Source: Candidatus Woesearchaeota archaeon
GTDB taxonomy: Archaea; Nanobdellota; Nanobdellia; Woesearchaeales; SM23-78
Length of the DNA stretch: 46,411 bases
Assembly: GCA_016930415.1 (NCBI GenBank)
Contig: JAFGGS010000017.1
Coordinates: 1 to 46,411, forward strand
Direction: 5' to 3'
In this document: piece after piece, positions 32,219 to 40,176 of the stretch
Numbering within the stretch: position 1 is the first letter of the stretch
Layout: every line of letters begins with the position of its first letter
The notes under the pieces: generated by a model
Told to the model about the DNA's origin: nothing
Databases searched by the model: none
Seen by the model: only the letters and a program-made list of their open reading frames with translations
Program-made: the position numbers and the translations under genes

Positions 32219-32407
32219 CATCCGAACGTGTAAGTGTATATCTGTACGCCAGCGGGCACTTTGAGCAGCAGCGTGTGCGTAGCGGGGGCAGGGAAGTGTT
32301 TGTATGAGGTCAAAGTCAGTATACTTCTCTATGTTGTATTTCTTGTTTTGCTCCGCGGCCACGTCATCGATGTAGATGTTTCTTGTTTTGTATGGCGTGG
32401 CTAGCAT
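32219..32407 (-). pseudogene. small gene with a probable frameshift
   Basis: From ATG 32407 one frame gives a protein-like sequence (MLATPYKTRNIYIDDVAAEQ then NKKYNIEKYTDFDLI). It then turns into low-quality sequence to 32141. Moving one frame at about 32301, the remainder reads KHFPAPATHTLLLKVPAGVQ then IYTYTFG and stops at TGA 32221-32219, also protein-like. Removing one C would join them into ~62 aa. It is either a broken gene, an assembly error, or chance. Three 13-bp repeats lie just upstream on the minus strand. Confidence 0.35.
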
Positions 32408-32439
32408 TTCATTCAGCTCTTGATAAGGTATTACTTGGG

Positions 32440-32478
32440 ATAAGCTTTTGCTATAAGCTTTTGATATAAGCTTTTGCT
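32440..32478. repeat. 3 x 13 bp tandem repeat at the 3' end of the CYTH gene
   Basis: Units ATAAGCTTTTGCT / ATAAGCTTTTGAT / ATAAGCTTTTGCT, running into the stop codon TAA (minus strand, 32480-32478) of the CYTH gene. Each contains AAGCTT. Another 3 x 13 bp array abuts the stop at 41612. Confidence 0.85.
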
Positions 32479-32990
32479 TATTCCTTGTCGTAGTGCTTCA
32501 GAAGTTGTCTTCCGCTCCAGGGTTTTGAGTCTTTCATAGAAAACCCCAGCCTCTCGACTGCTTTCTTCAGATCCTCAAAGCTTTCTGCTTCCACTTCAAG
32601 GTATGGCGGCAGTCCTTCGTAGGTATCGATCTCATAATGAGCGTGCTCGGTCGCGTAGCTTATCCTCTGTTTTGGTTTCCTGGCGACTTCTTTCATGCCT
32701 AGTCTTAGCAGTATCTGCCTCATGGTTTCGAAGTCATCCACGTTGAGTTCTGTCTCTTCTGCTACCTTGGCTTCAGGGTATTGCTTCTTCTGCTTGAAGG
32801 CGAGTTCTGTCTCGTCTCCTCTCTTGCGGAGCCGTAGGATCTGATCTTTTTTTCGCAATGAGTCGTCCGGGTAGTCGAAGAATGAGGGTACTATTCGGCC
32901 TTCAAAGACCTTCTTTGCTCCAATGGATTCTAGTTTTCCTATGATCTCTGCCTTGTTTATCTCTAGAAATTTTACTTCTACTTCTTCCAT
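32478..32990 (-). CDS. cyaB: CYTH-domain (CyaB-like) protein
   Basis: 170 aa. The N-terminal EVEVKFLEI is the ExExK motif of the triphosphate tunnel metalloenzymes. Other matching blocks are FFDYPDDSLRKKDQILRLRKRGDETELAFKQKK and ISYATEHAHYEIDTYEGLPPYLEVEAES (E-x-E). Members include class IV adenylate cyclases and thiamine triphosphatases. In archaea the activity is usually unknown; cyclase activity is not claimed. TATA-like minus-strand GGTTTATATTC is at ~33012-33022. Confidence 0.9.
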   Translation of the reverse strand: MEEVEVKFLEINKAEIIGKLESIGAKKVFEGRIVPSFFDYPDDSLRKKDQILRLRKRGDETELAFKQKKQYPEAKVAEETELNVDDFETMRQILLRLGMKEVARKPKQRISYATEHAHYEIDTYEGLPPYLEVEAESFEDLKKAVERLGFSMKDSKPWSGRQLLKHYDKE

Positions 32991-33100
32991 GTGAGGAGGG
33001 TCATTAGGCGCTTCTAGAATATAAACCTATGCAAAAAAAGCCGGTATTATTCTGAAAAAGACAACCGACCAAAAGAAAGTATGACGAAGTATTACTCATT

Positions 33101-34153
33101 CTATTCGTTGACTGTGAGCCTCTTAGCGTGCTGACTCGCCTGCCAGAGCTGCTGACCCTTGGACTTTCCAGCGCGAGAAACCCCTTTCTTTCTCCTTAAG
33201 GACTTGACCAAGGCCTGAGCCTTAGTCCTCGAAAGCTTGAACTCTTCTGCGAGCTGGACGAAAGTCTTAGGCTCAGCCATGAGCGAGGAGATGACACCCT
33301 GCTCTTCCTTAGAGAACCTCTTGTTGAACTCCTCAAGGCCCCTCTTCTTCTCATCAGGCGAAAGGTAGATGTAAGAATTCGTGTTTATGCCATTGGCGCT
33401 TAGTATATCCCTCGCGCCGTAGTAGTTTATGAGATAAGCCCTGTTAGTGAGCAGAGGATTATGATCCCCGAACTTCCTGTGATGGAAGTCAAAGAGAATG
33501 TCTGCATACTCCAGTAAGCGGCGAGGATTGCCATCAGCGCAAGCGACCAGCAAGTTTATGGTCTCGTTATGGAGCCTGTTATAGAAGTTCCCCCTCTTAT
33601 TCTCGAGGCGGAGCTTGAGGATCTCCTTCATCTCAGAGTCATCAAGCGTCGGCAAGGTTATTATCCTGTTGCCAAGACGCTCCTTGAAAGCAGGCGTCAC
33701 GTTCTTGAGCTGCTTGCTTATCTGGGCGAAGATAATAGATTTTATCTTGCGCTCATTCGGGTTCTCCCACTTAGCCCTAGCCTCCAAGACCAGGGTCGGC
33801 GTGGTCGCTTGGAATTCGTCTATTATCAGGACGGCGGGCTTTGAAGGGTATTCCTTCAGGGAGATGCGGTCGATCAAAGTCCTCGCATCCTTTAAAGCCT
33901 CTTCAAGGTCGAAGGTGAGCGGCAACTCCTGGGCGTCGACGTAGATGAAGGCGTGATCCAAGAGCTTCTTCTGGACACGCATCAGGAGGGATGACTTTCC
34001 GCTTCCAGTGAGCCCTTGGAGGAAGCAGATCTCACCCTTCTCAATATGATTGAGCACAGTCTCTTCCTGACGCTCCAAACCTACCAGCTTGGTGTTAGGC
34101 CGCAAGTCCAAGGGGTTCTCCTTGAACCCTAGCTGCTTATACCATATATTCAT
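33101..34153 (-). CDS. ORC/ExeA-like AAA+ ATPase with C-terminal winged helix
   Basis: 350 aa from ATG 34153 (a 405-codon frame begins at 34318, but the minus-strand TATA-like AAGTTTATAAAAG at ~34176-34187 lies inside it). It opens WYKQLGFKENPLDLRPN, a typical ExeA/TniB/ORC-type lead. Walker A GLTGSGKSS (~38-46), Walker B VLIIDEFQ, sensor-2-like GNPRRLLEYAD. Residues ~265-350 form a winged helix (ISSLMAEPKTFVQLAEEFKLSRTKAQALVKSL). It is not a canonical Orc1/Cdc6: the initiator loops and order differ. A role in replication, DNA partition or mobile-element defence is possible. Confidence 0.78.
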   Translation of the reverse strand: MNIWYKQLGFKENPLDLRPNTKLVGLERQEETVLNHIEKGEICFLQGLTGSGKSSLLMRVQKKLLDHAFIYVDAQELPLTFDLEEALKDARTLIDRISLKEYPSKPAVLIIDEFQATTPTLVLEARAKWENPNERKIKSIIFAQISKQLKNVTPAFKERLGNRIITLPTLDDSEMKEILKLRLENKRGNFYNRLHNETINLLVACADGNPRRLLEYADILFDFHHRKFGDHNPLLTNRAYLINYYGARDILSANGINTNSYIYLSPDEKKRGLEEFNKRFSKEEQGVISSLMAEPKTFVQLAEEFKLSRTKAQALVKSLRRKKGVSRAGKSKGQQLWQASQHAKRLTVNE

Positions 34154-34399
34154 TCCAGAGGAGTATTTGGGATGCTCTTTTATAAACTTTGCTTTCAGGA
34201 GAAGACGTGTTTTAAAAAGGCGCAGGCGCGCCAAGAGCAAACCAAAACTGGCCTGCGACCAGCCCGTGACCGAGGCCAAGGAGGATGCCTGAGTGGATAC
34301 ATCACGAAACTTATGCAAAAACTTTAAATACTACAACGGATTTAATGAGAACCATAATTGTCACGCTAAGACAAGGGTTATAGACAGGAGGGATTTATT
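34154..34399. other. intergenic region between divergent genes
   Basis: Holds the ATPase promoter (34176-34187), a GC-rich segment of ~34208-34290 containing GGCGCGCC, and the PRC gene promoter TTTAAATAC at 34322-34330. I see no stable RNA motif. A plus-strand CTGAG at 34290 lacks a matching C box. Confidence 0.4.
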
Positions 34400-34663
34400 A
34401 TGGCTGATGATGAGAAGAAATTTTCCAAGCAACTCTTGGGAAAGATGGTTGTTTCTAAGACCGGGAAGAGGTTCGGCGAGCTAGGCGACGTCATATTCGA
34501 GACGGGCTCAGGCGAGCTCATCCACATCGTGCTCAAGAATCCGACTCCCTACACAGAGCGCCTCGAACTCGAGAGGACCAAGGACGGAGAGCTCCTGATA
34601 CCTTTCAGCGCGGTCATGGCCGTAGGCGACTTCGTCGTCGTGGCTGAAGAGGACATTGTTTAA
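34400..34663 (+). CDS. PRC-barrel domain protein
   Basis: 87 aa. ADDEKKFSKQLLGKMVVSKTGKRFGELGDVIFETGSGELIHIV and the later LLIPFSAVMAVGDFVVVAEEDIV are classic PRC-barrel blocks (GK.V..k.G...G.v.D....l.I..V..vgd..vv). AGGAGGG lies 8 nt before the ATG. It is better preserved than the PRC gene at 8385. Archaeal stand-alone PRC proteins include cell-division factors CdpB1/2; this is a possible role, not shown. Confidence 0.9.
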   Translation: MADDEKKFSKQLLGKMVVSKTGKRFGELGDVIFETGSGELIHIVLKNPTPYTERLELERTKDGELLIPFSAVMAVGDFVVVAEEDIV

Positions 34664-34758
34664 AAATATTTTAAGATCTTTTTCTGATTTTTCCTTATTA
34701 ACTTAAGAGGATAGCTTTTTATATCCTTGCGCATTTCCCAGGCCCAGGTGATGCATTA

Positions 34759-35169
34759 ATGGAAGGAGATAATGAGCAGAAGTACGTCCTCGAGATGGTC
34801 AAGTTCGAGCTTGGGGGAAGGCGATACCGCCTTATGCATGATGACAAGCAGTTCTTTGTGAAAAGAAGAAGATTCCTGAATATGACCAAAGACGTTTTAG
34901 GCCTACCGATACCAGGATTGTATAACACAGCCGCTCCTGGCAGCGCAGATGATGAAAGGGGAGTCAGACGACTCCAGGTCGTAGGGATTAACTCTGGCAG
35001 GGACGCTATTACAATAGATTTCTTGGCATCCCATACTTGTGTCGAGACTTCGAGAAGGGATAGCCTTGATGGCAGATGGGGCTCTTCACCCGACTACTGT
35101 GTGAAGTATCGCGTGGAAGGAGTGGTGGTTGACGGCAAGCCAGTTTTTGAGACCCGACCCGGCGTATGA
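34759..35169 (+). CDS. hypothetical protein, 136 aa
   Basis: Mixed alpha/beta, soluble, with a beta-rich first half (EMVKFELGGRRYRLMHDDKQFFVKRRRF) and a KYRVEGVVVDGKPVF ending. Two central cysteines (SHTCVETS, DYCVKY). TATA-like CTTTTTATAT at 34709-34718 is ~45 nt upstream, with GGTGATG before the ATG. No family recognised. It is separated from RFC by ~50 nt with its own promoter. Confidence 0.65.
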   Translation: MEGDNEQKYVLEMVKFELGGRRYRLMHDDKQFFVKRRRFLNMTKDVLGLPIPGLYNTAAPGSADDERGVRRLQVVGINSGRDAITIDFLASHTCVETSRRDSLDGRWGSSPDYCVKYRVEGVVVDGKPVFETRPGV

Positions 35170-35220
35170 ACGTGAACGTCGCAACTTTTTTAAAGAGCTT
35201 AAGTGTCCTCTCGATCTAGG

Positions 35221-36216
35221 ATGGTTGAGGATAAAGGCAAGGGTGAGAAGGCAGTCTCGGAGGACGTCGCTATCTGGACTGAGAAGTATCGTCCTAAGTC
35301 GTTTTCTGAGGTCAAGGGACAGGATGACATAGTTTCCAGGGTGAAGGCTTTTGTCGAGAAAAGGAATATGCCTCACATCCTATTCGCTGGCCCTGCCGGC
35401 GTCGGCAAGACCACTCTTAGCCTGGTAATCGCGAGGCAGCTGTTCGGTGATGATTGGAAGGAGAACTTCCTGGAGCTCAACGCGTCTGATGAACGAGGTA
35501 TCGACGTCGTGCGTGTCAAGGTCAAGGACTTCGCCCGTACGAGAGCCATCGACGGCGTCCCTTTCAAGATCATCTACATGGATGAGTGCGACGCGCTTAC
35601 AAAGGAGGCCCAGCAGGCTCTCAGGCGCACCATGGAGAATTACACCCAGACCTGCAGGTTCATCTTGTCGTGCAATTACAGCAGCAAGATCATCGACCCT
35701 ATCCAGTCGCGTTGCTCTATCTTCAGGTTCAAGCCTCTTCCTAAGGATGAGATCTTCAGGATCATCGACAGGATCGCCAAGGAAGAAGGCTTATCCGTCG
35801 ATGAGAAGGCTAAGGAGGCCTTGTTTATCATCAGCGAGGGTGATTGCAGGAGGCTTGAGAACATATTGCAAAGCTGCGCTGCCATGGAGCCTAAGATCAC
35901 TGAGAAGGTCGTCTATACTATCGCGAGCGCTGCCAGGCCTAAGGAGGTCAAGGACGTCCTTTCCTTATGCGTCAAGGGCGAGTTCATCAAGGCCAAGGAC
36001 AAGCTTCTTGATACCATGCTAAATCACGGCCTTGCAGGGCTTGACGTAATCAAGCAGGTCCAGGCAGAGATCTGGAATGTCGAGGGCATCGACAATCGCA
36101 AGAAGCTTGAGATGATCAAGGAGTGCGGAGAGGCAGAGTTTCGCATGATCGAGGGCAGCGATGAGTTCATCCAGCTCGAGGCAATGCTTGCCAAGTTCAT
36201 ATTGTTGGCGAAATAA
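35221..36216 (+). CDS. rfcS: replication factor C small subunit
   Basis: 331 aa from ATG 35221. An in-frame ATG at 35203 is possible, but the TATA-like TTTTTTTAAAG at 35184-35194 suggests 35221. Clamp-loader motifs are complete: WTEKYRPKSFSEVKGQ (RFC box II), Walker A GPAGVGKTT (~45-53), Walker B IIYMDECDAL, the SRC arginine-finger motif QSRCSIFRF, and GDCRRLENIL sensor 2. It loads PCNA with the large subunit (not in the window). No intein is present. Confidence 0.96.
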   Translation: MVEDKGKGEKAVSEDVAIWTEKYRPKSFSEVKGQDDIVSRVKAFVEKRNMPHILFAGPAGVGKTTLSLVIARQLFGDDWKENFLELNASDERGIDVVRVKVKDFARTRAIDGVPFKIIYMDECDALTKEAQQALRRTMENYTQTCRFILSCNYSSKIIDPIQSRCSIFRFKPLPKDEIFRIIDRIAKEEGLSVDEKAKEALFIISEGDCRRLENILQSCAAMEPKITEKVVYTIASAARPKEVKDVLSLCVKGEFIKAKDKLLDTMLNHGLAGLDVIKQVQAEIWNVEGIDNRKKLEMIKECGEAEFRMIEGSDEFIQLEAMLAKFILLAK

Positions 36217-36242
36217 GAACAAGGTAAGAGAATTTTTCTTCT

Positions 36243-36668
36243 TTATCGGTTGGTAGTCAGGTAGTAGTGTAGCGCGTCTGCGAAGAAGTCTCGTGCTGCC
36301 TTTCCGACAGGGGTGCATCTCCTGGTTTTCTTTCCGCGCAGCAGGGGTTCTCCTGATATGGATACTCTCTGCTCCAGTCCATGCGCAGCCCTGTAACCGT
36401 CGCGCACTGAAAAGAAACTGCACTGGGCGTCTTGATCTTTTCTTGCGTCTCTTGCGATCTGCGCTGCGGCATCGTGAAAGCACCTGTCAGCATCTTTGCC
36501 TTGGTACCTGAACTCGTAGCATAGTATCCCGCTCTTGAAGATTGAGAACGTGATGGTCATCTCTGGCGGATTTTCTGGATTGTACGCTGGCAGGCTGTCT
36601 TTTCCTATCAGTACGTGCATGTAGAATTCTACTGGCTGGGTTTTTGTCTCGTCTCTCATGTTTATCAT
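36243..36668 (-). CDS. hypothetical protein, 141 aa
   Basis: Soluble. N-terminal beta strands (VEFYMHVLIGKDSLP, MTITFSIFKSGILCYEFRYQ), helical middle (ADRCFHDAAAQIARDARKD), and a C-terminal basic RGKKTRRCTPVGKAARDF stretch. Four cysteines. Follows the small secreted gene by 25 nt and may be its last operon member. No family recognised. Confidence 0.5.
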   Translation of the reverse strand: MINMRDETKTQPVEFYMHVLIGKDSLPAYNPENPPEMTITFSIFKSGILCYEFRYQGKDADRCFHDAAAQIARDARKDQDAQCSFFSVRDGYRAAHGLEQRVSISGEPLLRGKKTRRCTPVGKAARDFFADALHYYLTTNR

Positions 36669-36693
36669 CTTCTTTTTATTGGTTGGAATACTG

Positions 36694-37146
36694 TCAGTAT
36701 GTAAATCCTTGCGGCCTTATGTTGGGTATATATCTTTGGTGGTTGTTCATGTATCTTGGCACGAGCATGCTTGGGTTGGTGTAGTACGCGTGGTCTTGAG
36801 CGTTGTCTAGGTAGATATGGCTGTTGTATGTGGTCTTGCATCCTAAGAGCGCGTTGCAGCTGTAGCTTGGTATGTATCTTATATTGTTTGCGTATCTTGA
36901 GTTTCTGATCTGGGTGTTGAGGTAGAATGGCTGTCCTATTCGTCCGCTGGCCGCGACAGGGATGTAGTCCTTGCCTGTGTAGATTGAGTTGTATCTGTAG
37001 TCATATTGGCCGTGGCTGCTTGGGTTGTTGTACGCGTAGGTCTGGCCTGCGTAGCTTCCGTGGCCATTGTAGGCGTTGATTGGGAATGCGAGGAGCACGA
37101 GCACTAGGATTGTGGCTGTCAGGAGGGTCGTCTTTGCTCTGCTCAT
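36694..37146 (-). CDS. small secreted Tyr/Asn-rich protein
   Basis: 150 aa. Clear signal peptide (KTTLLTATILVLVLLAFPINA); the mature part is rich in Y, N, S and H (YNGHGSYAGQTYAYNNPSSHGQYDYRY) with a likely disulfide CNALLGCKTTYN. No repeat period was found. The composition resembles extracellular matrix or adhesive proteins. It lies 84 nt downstream of the similar 37231 gene and may share its transcript. Confidence 0.7.
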   Translation of the reverse strand: MSRAKTTLLTATILVLVLLAFPINAYNGHGSYAGQTYAYNNPSSHGQYDYRYNSIYTGKDYIPVAASGRIGQPFYLNTQIRNSRYANNIRYIPSYSCNALLGCKTTYNSHIYLDNAQDHAYYTNPSMLVPRYMNNHQRYIPNIRPQGFTY

Positions 37147-37230
37147 GTTCTGTCGCTCCGGTTTATTGTTTTTTCCAGACGTTAATAGTTTTTAACAGTT
37201 TTAAAAAAATTTTTTCTTGTTTTCGTAGGT

Positions 37231-37668
37231 TTACAGGGTCCCGAAGACCGCGTAGTTGGGTGCTTGGGTTGTTCCTGGGCTGCCGCCGTACACAAAGGTT
37301 CCTGGTCTCAAGTTGTAGTAGCCGCTGTTGCCGAACCATCCGCCGACTCTGGCCTGCGGGTAGTATCTGCTTGCGACGGTGTTTCTGGCTCCCGTATTCC
37401 AGACTGGGCCGCCGTACACTCCTGGTTTTAGCCCTATCAGGAATGCGCTGTTCTGCCCGTAGAATCCGCCCACTCTTACTGGTTGGCTTTCGTAGGGGTA
37501 GTTTATCGCGTTCATGCTTGGGTTTACAGGGTAGCTACCGTAGCTTGCGTATCCATAGGCTATGCCGCCTGCGTAGGGTGCATTGTTTGGCACGATTGCT
37601 GAGGCCATGCTTACGCATAGGAACGCAGTGATGGCGAGCATCGCCAAGATTAGTGCTTTGTTCTTCAT
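37231..37668 (-). CDS. small secreted Gly/Tyr-rich protein with two internal repeats
   Basis: 145 aa with signal peptide (~1-24, ALILAMLAITAFLCVSMASA). The mature part contains two related segments: VRVGGFYGQNSAFLIGLKPGVYGGP and ARVGGWFGNSGYYNLRPGTFVYGGSP (each quoted in part). A matching 'VGG(F/W)(Y/F)G...(L/N)(K/R)PG.(V/F)YGG' pattern recurs at ~26-residue spacing or more. AGGAGGAAC sits 8-9 nt before the ATG, and TATA-like minus-strand GATTTATAAAG lies at ~37733-37743. It may be a structural surface protein. Confidence 0.7.
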   Translation of the reverse strand: MKNKALILAMLAITAFLCVSMASAIVPNNAPYAGGIAYGYASYGSYPVNPSMNAINYPYESQPVRVGGFYGQNSAFLIGLKPGVYGGPVWNTGARNTVASRYYPQARVGGWFGNSGYYNLRPGTFVYGGSPGTTQAPNYAVFGTL

Positions 37669-37779
37669 TTTGAGTGTTCCTCCTGGTTTAGAGGGTTGTT
37701 TCTCCTCTTTTTAGGCTTAGGATGGTTAGCCTCTTTATAAATCTTGTGGTTTTGTTATCACTAAACAATAGTAATAAAT

Positions 37780-37795
37780 AAACCCTTTCGGGTTT
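37780..37795. terminator. AAACCC/GGGTTT hairpin
   Basis: AAACCC (37780-37785), TTTC loop, GGGTTT (37790-37795) followed by T residues. It lies ~70 nt beyond the stop of the minus-strand lipoprotein gene at 37864 and could end that transcript, or stop readthrough toward 37668. Confidence 0.45.
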
Positions 37796-37863
37796 TCAAA
37801 GGAGAATAAATCAACTAGAAGACAACAACACCCCAAAAAAAACTCGAAAAGAAAACGCCAATC

Positions 37864-38901
37864 TCAAGGATGTGCTTGTATAAGCAGAGGAACTTCCACG
37901 AACTCACCATACCTGTACCTCAGGGTGAACTTCAGCAGATCCTCATATATCCTCTGCTCTGTCGGCTTGGTGCGCTTTATGAAGCAGCTCAAAGGCAGGG
38001 GTGCATCAAGGTTGGTGCGCACGACTCCCTTCACGCCCCCCTCAGGAGTGGCCTCGTCAAGGCGCATGCATTTTATCTCATAAGTCCCCTTCTGTACCGG
38101 CTCGACGATCACCTCTAGCTTATACATGTTAGGGTTCATGTCGTTGAACTCGCAGGCGTCATAGTCGTCCTTTGGCTGATTCCTGTAGAAATATGCTCCG
38201 TTCCCGAAGTGCTCTATCACGAAGTTGATCTGGATGGTATCCTTGTTTATAGGAGCTTGCTGCACGCCTGTGATGTGCAGGGGCGCTCCGCTGTTGCCAT
38301 AAGGCCTGGGTCCTCTTAGCATGCAGATGCTCGCATCCTCTGCGCTCTCGACAAAATCTTTCTTCATGCAGAACTTCGCAGTGGCGTAGCTCTCGTAGTC
38401 GTAGCATAGCTCTCCTCTGAGCGTGAGGGAGGCTGTCGTTTCCAGATCGTGGATGTATGCAAGGTTGTCGAATGCGACATGAGTAATCTCACCCATGGTT
38501 ATCGACCCGTCGATGTTCCTCTTTGCGTTCTCAAGGCCGTCTTTTAGCCTCTGGGTCGCTGAGTCCAGCGTGAGACTGAAATCCTTCGGGTTGATGCCCA
38601 TGAGCCTTGCTATTATCAAGGGGTTGTCTGTCTTTGGGCCTATCTTTGCCTCGCCCAAGTTCTCGATGGCGAACACGACCGAGAATGGTGTGAGTGACGC
38701 GTCTTGTATCACGCTTGGAGGCGCCCCGTCGATGAGCTGGATCGCTAGTCCGCGGTCTCCACCTAAGAATCCTCCGATCTCCCCTCCGCCGACCTCAGGA
38801 TTGTTTGAGGAGCAGCTGGTGAAGAGAGAGCATGAGAAGAGTATGAGCGCAACTAAGATCAGCTTCACATAAGAATCATTCTGCCTCACCTGCTTTTTCA
38901 T
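37864..38901 (-). CDS. lipoprotein with shared two-domain architecture
   Basis: 345 aa from ATG 38901 (GTG 38910 in frame; AGGAAG precedes the ATG). Signal peptide and lipobox SLFTSCSS. Mature protein: GLAIQLIDGAPPSVIQDA...FAIENLGEAKIG, then LCYDYESYATAKFCMKKD, a third Cys before GAPLHITGVQQAP, then IQINFVIEHFGNG, and finally the paired-cysteine block EIKCMRLDE...LPLSCFIKRT ending in LRYRYGEFVEVPLLI. Its closest relative is the 39085 gene (335 aa). Likely an extracellular lipid-anchored protein of CARDB/Ig-like folds; ligand or partner not deducible. Minus-strand TATA-like TTTTTAAAC is at ~38968-38976. Confidence 0.85.
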   Translation of the reverse strand: MKKQVRQNDSYVKLILVALILFSCSLFTSCSSNNPEVGGGEIGGFLGGDRGLAIQLIDGAPPSVIQDASLTPFSVVFAIENLGEAKIGPKTDNPLIIARLMGINPKDFSLTLDSATQRLKDGLENAKRNIDGSITMGEITHVAFDNLAYIHDLETTASLTLRGELCYDYESYATAKFCMKKDFVESAEDASICMLRGPRPYGNSGAPLHITGVQQAPINKDTIQINFVIEHFGNGAYFYRNQPKDDYDACEFNDMNPNMYKLEVIVEPVQKGTYEIKCMRLDEATPEGGVKGVVRTNLDAPLPLSCFIKRTKPTEQRIYEDLLKFTLRYRYGEFVEVPLLIQAHP

Positions 38902-39084
38902 AAGGTCCACTTCCTGGCTGGGAAAAGATGCATCCTGGAACTGATGCTTCCAGACAGGTTTAGGAATTCGGGAGTTTAAAAATCTTTAGAAAAAAAAATC
39001 GCTGCGTGAGATGCAGAGATGATGGGGGATAAAAAGAGAATCTGGAAAGAATTTGGAAAGATCTTGAGAAGGTCAGAAAAATCC

Positions 39085-40092
39085 TTACTTCCCGTCGTCG
39101 TTCGTGACGTCCTGTATAATTATAGGCGTCTCTATGAACTGGCCATACCTGTATTTGAGCTTAATGTTGAGGAGGTCCTGGAAGACTCGTCCTGCGCTTC
39201 CCCTAGTCCTCTCGACAGTGCAGCTAATGGTCGTTGGAGCTCCCTGGTATAGCTTGACGTTCCCTATCCTGTTGCCATTGAAGCGAGCGCAGCTTATAGT
39301 CAGTCCTGAGTCTGAGAGCGGCTCGACCTCGACGTCGACCACGTACTTGTTCGTGTTCCTCACGCTGAAGTCGCATATTTCAGGCTCATTAGTCCCGGAG
39401 GGGTCTCTTCCGAAGAACTCACCGATGCCCACGTGCTCTATCACAAAGTTGATCTGGATCTTGTTCGCTGACATAGGGTTCTCTATCACGCTCGTGACTT
39501 GGACTGGCCCGCCTGAATTCTGAGGCGGTTTTGGTCCTGTGAGGCTGCATATGCTCGTGTCCTGTATGTTCTCAAGAACTTCGTCTTTTATGCAGATCTG
39601 AGCGGTCGCCAAGGTCTCATAATCATAGCAGATGTCTGCGCGGATCGTGAACTGGGTGTTGCCGTGGATGTTTGGCCTGTAGGTCAAGGGCTCGAAGTTG
39701 AAGTTCGTGATCTCTCCGGGAAAAATCGTGCCGTCGAAGTTCCTCCTGGCTCCTCTCAATGGCTGGGCAAGATACTGCTTTATGAATTCATCATTCACTC
39801 CGAACTGCTCAGGATTGATGCCTTCAAGTCTCACCATCACGAAAGGATTGTTGGTTCCTGGTCCCACGTCAGCTTCTCCCTGGTTCTCGATCGCGAGACC
39901 GACCCCGAAAGGATATAGTCCTGAATCATGGATCATGGGTGGCGGCATTCCCTCTATGAGGTAAGCGTTCAGCCCCACTGTCCCTCCGATGTATGACCTT
40001 GAAAGGTCGACTGTTCCGTCTCCTCCTGCGCAGCCAGATAAGAGTGCCAGCGCGCTCAATAGGATTATCACATTAATAAGTCTTCTTGACAT
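39085..40092 (-). CDS. lipoprotein, close paralogue of the 37864 gene
   Basis: 335 aa, signal peptide with lipobox LLSGCAG. It keeps the same order: GLNAYLIEGMPPPMIHDSGLYPFG, AIENQGEADVGPGTNNPF, ICYDYETLATAQICIKD with a third Cys in TSICSLTGPK, then GGPVQVTSVIENP, IQINFVIEHVGIGEFFG, and the terminal pair LTISCARFNG...TTISCTVERT with LKYRYGQFIETPIII. Similar to the 348-aa neighbour over its whole length; both probably arose by tandem duplication. No promoter stands out in the 84-nt upstream gap. Confidence 0.85.
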   Translation of the reverse strand: MSRRLINVIILLSALALLSGCAGGDGTVDLSRSYIGGTVGLNAYLIEGMPPPMIHDSGLYPFGVGLAIENQGEADVGPGTNNPFVMVRLEGINPEQFGVNDEFIKQYLAQPLRGARRNFDGTIFPGEITNFNFEPLTYRPNIHGNTQFTIRADICYDYETLATAQICIKDEVLENIQDTSICSLTGPKPPQNSGGPVQVTSVIENPMSANKIQINFVIEHVGIGEFFGRDPSGTNEPEICDFSVRNTNKYVVDVEVEPLSDSGLTISCARFNGNRIGNVKLYQGAPTTISCTVERTRGSAGRVFQDLLNIKLKYRYGQFIETPIIIQDVTNDDGK

Positions 40093-40176
40093 ATTCTCGC
40101 CTCCGAATGGTGTTCTTTTCGATTAAACACTCTCTTTTATTGCTGCGCCATTATTTTGGTGCAGACTATTGATCAA

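Noticed and set aside
34154-34318. Extended N-terminus of the AAA+ ATPase
   Set aside because: The TATA-like element lies inside it, and the lead motif starts at ATG 34153.
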